Assembly (NCBI GenBank): GCA_036276235.1
Contig: DATBDZ010000327.1
Location: forward strand, 1-16,715
Length of the DNA stretch: 16,715 nucleotides
Direction of reading: 5' to 3'
From: JANWHF01 sp036276235
GTDB taxonomy: Bacteria; Planctomycetota; Phycisphaerae; Tepidisphaerales; Tepidisphaeraceae
Made by a program: the position numbers and the translations under genes. This document shows positions 1 through 4,318 of the stretch, piece after piece (within the stretch, counting starts at the first letter, position 1; every line of letters starts with the position of its first letter). The notes below the pieces were generated by a model. That model saw only the letters and a list, made by a program, of their open reading frames with translations, searched no databases and had not been told where the DNA came from.

Positions 1-88
1 CGGCAAATTGAAACCCGCGGTCTTCGACGCTGATGCGCGCCTCAGACATCGGGATGACTTCGCCGTTGAGCCAGATCAAGTCGTTCAT
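1..88 (-). CDS. Class IV aminotransferase (branched-chain or D-amino acid type), N-terminal part
   Basis: Only the first 29 codons are in the window; the gene runs off the left edge. The peptide begins MNDLIWLNGEVIPMSEARIS and continues VEDRGFQFA. The pattern of a short strand, N-G, two or three residues, then 'EARISVEDRGF' is the usual opening of the fold-type IV PLP enzymes: branched-chain aminotransferase, D-alanine aminotransferase and 4-amino-4-deoxychorismate lyase. The PLP lysine and all substrate-determining residues lie outside the window, so the exact enzyme cannot be named. The ATG at 88-86 is chosen because the homologous start falls there; no strong ribosome binding site is visible. 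It is transcribed divergently from the ubiE-like gene, with 92 bp between them. Confidence 0.75.
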   Translation of the reverse strand, partial: MNDLIWLNGEVIPMSEARISVEDRGFQFA

Positions 89-160
89 TGGTTTTGAAAG
101 TTGCGGTTGGGTGCCATTTTAGTTCCTACTGTCAACTGGTAACCGGCAACTTCCTCCCCC

Positions 161-166
161 TATAAT
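161..166 (+). promoter_or_regulatory. Probable -10 box of the ubiE-like gene
   Basis: A perfect TATAAT lies 14 bases before the ATG at 181. Transcription starting about 7 bases after it would leave a leader of only about 8 nt, and no Shine-Dalgarno sequence is visible between the box and the ATG. No convincing -35 box is seen at 16-18 bp spacing. The call rests on the -10 match and position alone. Confidence 0.45.
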
Positions 167-180
167 CGGCTCAATCGTCA

Positions 181-1029
181 ATGATTTCCACCCAAACCAA
201 GACGGAACCGGCGGCGGCATGGGACGAGGGGCTGCTGCGCAATCCGCATACGGTTGCCGATAAGCGCGGCCGCGTGCAGCGAATGTTTGCCGCCATCGCG
301 CCCAGCTACGATCTCAACAACCGCCTTCACAGCCTTTGGATGGACCAACGCTGGCGGCGTAAGGCGGTCCGCCTGGCCGACGTGCGGGCCAGCGATGTGA
401 TTGTCGATGTCGCCTGCGGCACCGGTGATCTCACCCTCGAATTTGCGAGCGCGCTGGTGACGGCGCTTAATCGGGGCGCTGGCAGTTATCCGCTGGTGCC
501 GCCGCGCGATCAGCTCTTTGGTATCGATTTCACTTACGAGATGCTTCCCCTGGCGCGCAGCAAGGCCCGAGCGCGGCCAGTCAAAGGGGCCGGCGGAAAA
601 GTCCACACTGGCCAGATCGTCCAATGGATGTGCGGCGACGCGATGGCCCTGGCCCTGCCCGATGCATGCGCCGATGTAATCTCGATCGCCTTCGGCATCC
701 GCAACGTCGCCGACCCGGCGGCGGCCATTCGTGAATTCCGCCGAGTCCTCCGCCCCGGCGGGCGGCTGCTCATCCTCGAGTTTTCGCTCCCCTCCAATCC
801 GTTCCTGCGCGGCCTTTACAATTTTTACTTTCGCAAAATCCTGCCGCGCAGCGCGACGCTCATCAGCGGAGATACCAGCGGCGCCTACAAATATCTCCCC
901 GAATCGGTCAACACATTCGTCGGCCGTGAACAGATGATACAAATGATGCGCGACGCTGGCTTCGCCGATGTCGAGCAGCGGCCGATGACGTTTGGGGTCT
1001 GCGTCTGCTATCGGGGACGGGTGCTGTAG
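181..1029 (+). CDS. ubiE: UbiE/MenG-family quinone C-methyltransferase
   Basis: 282 aa. SAM-dependent methyltransferase of the UbiE/MenG/COQ5 family, which methylates demethylmenaquinone (and 2-polyprenyl-benzoquinol in ubiquinone makers) in the last steps of quinone synthesis on the inner face of the membrane. Family marks: the 'RVQRMFAAIAPSYDLNNRLHS' region (31-51), SAM motif I 'IVDVACGTGDL' (74-84), 'GIDFTYEML' (114-122), 'FGIRNVADPAAAIREFRRVL' (171-190) followed by RPGG, and 'YKYLPESV' (236-243). The length is slightly above the usual 230-260 aa because of a short N-terminal extension and an insert near 96-110. A planctomycete would be expected to use menaquinone, so MenG is the likelier role. 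The stop TAG (1027-1029) lies inside the repeat that begins at 1026. Confidence 0.9.
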   Translation: MISTQTKTEPAAAWDEGLLRNPHTVADKRGRVQRMFAAIAPSYDLNNRLHSLWMDQRWRRKAVRLADVRASDVIVDVACGTGDLTLEFASALVTALNRGAGSYPLVPPRDQLFGIDFTYEMLPLARSKARARPVKGAGGKVHTGQIVQWMCGDAMALALPDACADVISIAFGIRNVADPAAAIREFRRVLRPGGRLLILEFSLPSNPFLRGLYNFYFRKILPRSATLISGDTSGAYKYLPESVNTFVGREQMIQMMRDAGFADVEQRPMTFGVCVCYRGRVL

Positions 1030-1240
1030 GGGCGAACTTTATGTTCGCCCGCCGGCGATCGCGCAGAAAGCCGCATTTCGTAGGGGCGAACCTTGTGTTC
1101 GCCCTCCGTCGGTAGCGCAATAGGCCGGGTGAACACAAGGTTCACCCCTACACGACAACTCGTATTCTGTAGGGCCGAACCTCGTGTTCGGCCTCTGTGC
1201 GTCACGCCCGGACACGCGCGAACACGAGGTTCGCCCCTAC
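1026..1240. repeat. Cluster of GTAGGGGCGAAC-type hairpin repeats between convergent genes (family C)
   Basis: Five 23-25-bp arms fill the whole gap between two convergent genes: a lone arm (1026-1050) and two inverted pairs (1080-1104 with 1127-1151; 1169-1193 with 1218-1240). Each arm is a GTA tag plus a small hairpin with stem GGGCGAAC/GTTCGCCC and a 5-nt loop such as CTTGT. The pairs point towards each other around a spacer of 22-24 bp. Arms differ by paired changes (GGTGAAC/GTTCACC, GGCCGAAC/GTTCGGCC), which preserve the stem. The outermost TAGs are the stop codons of both flanking genes. Acting as a two-way transcription stop is plausible but there is no U-tract. Confidence 0.85.
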
Positions 1241-1971
1241 GAAGCGATCCTCTGCCTTCGCGCTTCGCCGAGGATGATTGCCGCGGCGTGGGAGACGGAG
1301 AGGGATGCCGCGCCGGCGACTGTTGGAATCGTCAGAAACCCATCGCAGATCGATCGCGTCGCGCCGGAGAGGCCGCGTTTTTCGCCGCCGATCGCTAGCA
1401 TGCAAGGCCCGGCGAGATTTTCCTGATAGAGCGTGCGGGTAACGCCGGCGAGGCAGCCGAGCAGGCGCACGCCGCGCTGTTGGAGCGAGATCAGCGGCTT
1501 CACGTCGTCCACCTGCACCAACGCCATTCGCTCATATGCTCCCGATGAGGGCCGCGCGATTTCGACGGCATCGAAATCCCACAGATGCTTCTTGATCAGC
1601 ACGGCGTGCGCGCCCAACGCCTCGGCGGAGCGGATCGTGAAGCCCAGATTGCGCGAATCTTCGACGCCTTCCAACAAGAGCAAGAGCGGCGGCTCGCTCA
1701 GCGAATCCAATCGCGCCGCAAGCTCTTCAAACGTCACGCGCGGCTTGGCCGAAACAACGGCGAGGACGCCGCCGTGCGTTGCGCCGTGCGACATGGCATC
1801 AAGCTCGCGCGAATCGACGTAGCGGATGGGAACGCCCATCGCCGCCGCGCGATCGAGCACATCGCGGATCTTTTCCTCGTGGGTGCCGTGGCGGATGAGG
1901 ATGACATCGAATCGCCGTTGGCGGGCTTCGAGTGCCGCGAGGATGGATTGCTTGCCTTCCAGATGCTCCAT
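1237..1971 (-). CDS. TrmH/SpoU-family RNA 2'-O-methyltransferase (RlmB-like)
   Basis: 244 aa. SPOUT-class methyltransferase that uses SAM to methylate a ribose 2'-OH in rRNA or tRNA. The N-terminal ~75 residues resemble the SpoU substrate-binding domain ('GVPIRYVDSRELDAMSHGAT' then 'HGGVLAVV'), as in RlmB, which modifies G2251 of 23S rRNA. The knot domain shows motif 1 'EDSRNLGFTIRSAEALG' with Asn108 and Arg114, motif 2 'LAIGGEKRGLS' with Glu197, and motif 3 'SLSVSHAAAIIL' (223-234). Motif 3 normally reads SLNVS; here Ser225 replaces the Asn. Overall length and order match RlmB, but its target cannot be fixed from sequence. The ATG at 1971 has no clear ribosome binding site. The TAG stop comes from the adjacent repeat. 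Confidence 0.85.
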   Translation of the reverse strand: MEHLEGKQSILAALEARQRRFDVILIRHGTHEEKIRDVLDRAAAMGVPIRYVDSRELDAMSHGATHGGVLAVVSAKPRVTFEELAARLDSLSEPPLLLLLEGVEDSRNLGFTIRSAEALGAHAVLIKKHLWDFDAVEIARPSSGAYERMALVQVDDVKPLISLQQRGVRLLGCLAGVTRTLYQENLAGPCMLAIGGEKRGLSGATRSICDGFLTIPTVAGAASLSVSHAAAIILGEARRQRIAS

Positions 1972-2084
1972 GACGGCGATGGTAGCAGATGGCGCGTCCG
2001 AGAATGATCAGCTTCTATCACGCTGGGCATTTTCGGGGTGCGCGACATTTTCGGCGGCTATATTTCTCCCTCCTCCGGTACTCC

Positions 2085-2310
2085 CAACATTTTGCATGAG
2101 CAGTGTAACTCACGTTGCCATCTGCAATTCCAACACAGAATTCCAGACAACCGTCATGCTGAGGTACTCCGAAGCATCTGGCCCATTCGCGCGAGCCGGC
2201 CAGATGCTTCGGAGTACCTCAGCATGACGGCGTGCGAAGGCAGGGGACAAAAATCCAGCAACCGCAGTCTCCCCAAAAATAAGGGGTTAGGGCGCGGATG
2301 CAAAATGTTG
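2085..2310. mobile_element. 226-bp MITE-like element with 13-bp terminal inverted repeats
   Basis: The element begins CAACATTTTGCAT and ends with its exact reverse complement ATGCAAAATGTTG. It is flanked on both sides by the 8-bp direct repeat GGTACTCC (2077-2084 and 2311-2318). It has no credible coding region, so it would be non-autonomous. It lies inside the left arm of hairpin family B, and hairpin family A copy 1 (2151-2230) lies inside it. The uninterrupted arm at 7071-7114 is effectively the empty site. An 8-bp duplication is compatible with several IS families, so no parent transposase is assigned. GGTACTCC also occurs within families A and B, so a shared module rather than a target duplication remains possible. 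Confidence 0.65.
2151..2230. repeat. Hairpin repeat family A, copy 1
   Basis: Perfect 33-bp inverted arms at 2151-2183 (starts CCGTCATGCTGAGGTACTCC) and 2198-2230, with a 14-nt loop CATTCGCGCGAGCC. A second copy with the same arms in opposite orientation is at 13280-13358. The element resembles the GTCAT-CTGAGG-type palindromes that are scattered between genes in many bacterial genomes. Confidence 0.9.
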
Positions 2311-2428
2311 GGTACTCCGGGGGAGGGCAGGGGTGGGAGTTGTGTAGAACAAATGTCGTTCGCGCGATCGGCCCTCACCCTACCCCCGGAGTACCGGAGG
2401 AGGGGACAGGGGCTTGTCGCCGATATTG

Positions 2429-3679
2429 TCACGCACCCGCATCTTCGCCAAACGCAAAGCCGCGGCGTTCGGGGCCGACGGCGACGACGATCGCCGCGTA
2501 CGTAAAGATCAACACCGCCATCAGCGCCATGGCGTGCGAATATCGCATGCGCTCGGCGAGCCGCGCTTCGAACCACGGGATGACTGAAGCGATCAGCACG
2601 CCGCACTGATAGGCGAAGCCGGGCAGGAATCCGCGCACATTGTCGGGCGACAGTTCCGTGATATGCGCCGGCACGACGCCCCACGCGCCCTGCACCATGA
2701 ATTGGATCAGAAACGCCCCGAGGACCAGCAGCGCCAACCTCTGCGAAAATGCCCAGAGCGGAATGCAGGCGACCGCCAGAATGAATGCGTTCACCATCGC
2801 CCGGCGGCGGCCAATGCGATCGGACAGCAGGCCAAATGTGATCCCGCCGCACACCGCGCCCACCTGCATCACCATCATCACCCACGATCTTCGCTGCTGG
2901 GAAAATCCATGATCGCGGGTGAGGAAAACCGGGTACATATCCTGCGTCCCATGCGAGGCGAAATTCATTCCCGCCATCAGGACCGTCAGGAAAAGAAACA
3001 GTGGCCAGTGACGAATGATGCTGCTGAAAAGCGATCCCCAATCGCGATGGCGGGTGCGCTCCCAGACTTCAGATTCCTTGACGCCGAAGCGGATAAACAG
3101 CGCGAGAATCGCCGGCAACCCGCCGATGAAAAAGAGCGGCCGCCATCCCCATCGCGGCAAAACAATCCCCGACACCGCGGCCGCCAGCAAGAATCCGACA
3201 GCGTAGCCTTCCTGCAATACGCCCGAGAGGACGCCGCGCCAGCGCGGCGGCACTTTTTCCATCGCCAGCGAAGCTCCCACGCCCCATTCGCCGCCCATGC
3301 CGATGCCAAACAGCGCGCGAAGAATGATGAACTGCGTGTACGAATGAGCAAAACCGGTAGCGACTTCGACGATCGAATAAAAGATCAGATCGAGCATCAG
3401 CGGCAATCGCCGGCCATAGCGATCGGCCAATAGTCCAAAGATCAGCGCCCCGATCGGACGGCTGGCAAGCGTGACGGTGATCGCCAGCGCGATCTCCTTG
3501 TCTGACTTATGAAACTCGCGGGCGATCTCGACCTGCGAAACGTTGACCAGAAAAAAGTCAAAGGCATCGAGCGTCCAGCCCAGAAACCCCGCCAGCACGG
3601 CGGCCCAGTGGCCGCTCGTGGGAATGGAGGGCGGGGGGCCGGCGTAGTTGAGTGATCGCGCTGGTGACGGCTCAGTCAT
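2429..3679 (-). CDS. MFS transporter, sialate/lactate (SHS)-like
   Basis: 416 aa with about 12 hydrophobic segments, an inner-membrane major facilitator. The start after helix 1, 'LDAFDFFLVNVSQVEIAREF' (38-57), resembles the SHS branch (NanT sialate and Jen1-type carboxylate symporters). The MFS signature loops are 'GLLADRYGRR' (82-91) and the half-repeat 'GLLSDRIGRR' (283-292). 'RALFGIGMGGEWGVGASLAMEKVP' in helix 4 (121-144) is also typical. The substrate is not determinable; an organic acid or sugar acid is likely. The ATG at 3679 is chosen because an upstream in-frame ATG at 3757 would extend into the toxin gene. It begins only 7 bp after the toxin stop, so it is probably on the toxin-antitoxin transcript. 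No strong Shine-Dalgarno is seen. The family B hairpin lies just downstream. Confidence 0.85.
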   Translation of the reverse strand: MTEPSPARSLNYAGPPPSIPTSGHWAAVLAGFLGWTLDAFDFFLVNVSQVEIAREFHKSDKEIALAITVTLASRPIGALIFGLLADRYGRRLPLMLDLIFYSIVEVATGFAHSYTQFIILRALFGIGMGGEWGVGASLAMEKVPPRWRGVLSGVLQEGYAVGFLLAAAVSGIVLPRWGWRPLFFIGGLPAILALFIRFGVKESEVWERTRHRDWGSLFSSIIRHWPLFLFLTVLMAGMNFASHGTQDMYPVFLTRDHGFSQQRRSWVMMVMQVGAVCGGITFGLLSDRIGRRRAMVNAFILAVACIPLWAFSQRLALLVLGAFLIQFMVQGAWGVVPAHITELSPDNVRGFLPGFAYQCGVLIASVIPWFEARLAERMRYSHAMALMAVLIFTYAAIVVAVGPERRGFAFGEDAGA

Positions 3680-3686
3680 AAGAGCT

Positions 3687-4001
3687 TTATCGCCGGAAGA
3701 TTCGATCCAAGTCGCGGGCTCCGTGTAAGACGCGCACCACTTCGATCCCGTCTGCAATGGGAATATAAAAGATCAGGTGATTTTCGAAACCCGTAATTGG
3801 CCACGACCGCATCCCGGCAAGACGTGGATTGGGATACTCCCGCTTGGCGCCGAATCCAGGCCACTGCGCGAGTTTGGCGATATCAGCTTGAACGGCCAAC
3901 TCGAATCGCTCGGCCGCATCGAAATCTCGCTCGCCGATGTACACAACCTGTTCATCAAGATCGCGCAGCGCCTCGGGCCCTATGATGATCCGATTGCTCA
4001 A
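3687..4001 (-). CDS. ParE/RelE-family toxin
   Basis: 104 aa from a TTG start: (M)SNRIIIGPEALRDLDEQVVY at the N-terminus. The ParE/RelE fold is indicated by the initial strand and helix ('IIIGPEALRDLDEQVVYIGE'), a second helix 'DAAERFELAVQADIAKLAQWP' (28-48), then 'GAKREYPNPRLAGMRSWPI' and the closing strands 'NHLIFYIPIADGIEVVRVLHGARDLDRIF'. The R-V-L-H-G-A-R-D end is the commonest ParE ending. ParE proteins poison DNA gyrase and RelE proteins cleave mRNA on the ribosome; this sequence fits ParE better. The TTG is chosen because it overlaps the antitoxin stop as TTGA, the standard coupled arrangement; an ORF opening at 4055 would run through the antitoxin coding region. Confidence 0.85.
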   Translation of the reverse strand: MSNRIIIGPEALRDLDEQVVYIGERDFDAAERFELAVQADIAKLAQWPGFGAKREYPNPRLAGMRSWPITGFENHLIFYIPIADGIEVVRVLHGARDLDRIFRR

Positions 4002-4258
4002 GCCGATTTCCCCCGCCCCAATCGCTCGCGATATCGCGCACGGAATCGCTGCCAAAACTCTGCATCAACTTCCACAGGTGTGCCACTATCGAGACCTTTC
4101 AAAAGCTCCTTCTCGACGTATTCATTCGACTGGCGCAGTTGTTCGTCTTCGAGAATCGCCCGAACGAACTCATTGACGTTTGAGTACCCGGCCTTCGCAG
4201 ACTGCGTTTCGAGAAAGGTTTTGAGAGTGTCCGATACGGGGATTTCCAAGGTGCTCAT
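3998..4258 (-). CDS. ParD-like antitoxin (ribbon-helix-helix)
   Basis: 86 aa. The N-terminal ~45 residues (STLEIPVSDTLKTFLETQSA then KAGYSNVNEFVRAILEDEQ) show the strand-helix-helix pattern of CopG/ParD DNA-binding antitoxins. The charged C-terminus (46-86) would wrap the toxin. It should neutralise the downstream ParE-like protein and repress its own promoter, where a palindrome overlaps the -10 box. The start is supported by a GAGGAG ribosome binding site at 4271-4266, seven bases before the ATG. The stop overlaps the toxin start by four bases. Confidence 0.85.
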   Translation of the reverse strand: MSTLEIPVSDTLKTFLETQSAKAGYSNVNEFVRAILEDEQLRQSNEYVEKELLKGLDSGTPVEVDAEFWQRFRARYRERLGRGKSA

Positions 4259-4265
4259 GGCAAGA

Positions 4266-4271
4266 CTCCTC
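4266..4271 (-). promoter_or_regulatory. Ribosome binding site of the antitoxin gene
   Basis: On the minus strand this reads GAGGAG, seven bases upstream of the ATG at 4258-4256. It is one of the few strong Shine-Dalgarno sites in the window and fixes the antitoxin start. Confidence 0.75.
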
Positions 4272-4279
4272 AGAACGCA

Positions 4280-4295
4280 ATTATAACCGATATAA
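4280..4295 (-). promoter_or_regulatory. Probable -10 box and palindromic operator of the toxin-antitoxin operon
   Basis: On the minus strand the segment reads TTATATCGGTTATAAT. It contains TATAAT (4285-4280) and the palindrome TTATA-N5-TATAA (4281-4295). Overlap of a palindrome with the -10 box, 22 bases upstream of the antitoxin ATG, is where autorepression by a ribbon-helix-helix antitoxin is expected. No good -35 box is visible; upstream sequence is only 33 bp from the end of the preceding gene. Confidence 0.55.
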
Positions 4296-4318
4296 CTGTT
4301 TTCTGGGCACTGTCGGCT

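Larger units (their letters stand above)
2066..2413. repeat. Long hairpin (family B, copy 1) split by an insertion
   Basis: The right arm (2372-2413) reads CCCTCACCCTACCCCCGGAG then TACCGGAGGAGGGG and so on. The matching left arm is in two pieces: 2066-2084 (ends CTCCTCCGGTACTCC) and 2311-2338 (starts GGTACTCCGGGGGAGGGC). Joining the pieces, with one GGTACTCC removed, restores a left arm that matches copy 2 at 7071-7114. The loop (2339-2371) contains TTCGCGCGATCGG. The hairpin sits 15 bp beyond the stop of the MFS gene, so it could help end that transcript. Confidence 0.8.

Noticed and set aside
178..942. 254-codon open frame on the minus strand
   Set aside because: Antisense to the ubiE-like gene, which has clear motifs.
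908..1205. Small frames encoding peptides such as GEHKVRPY and RRANTRFAPT
   Set aside because: These are translations of the family C repeat, not genes.
3680..3757. Upstream ATG (3757) for the MFS transporter
   Set aside because: The extra 26 residues overlap the toxin coding region in another frame and do not resemble MFS N-termini.
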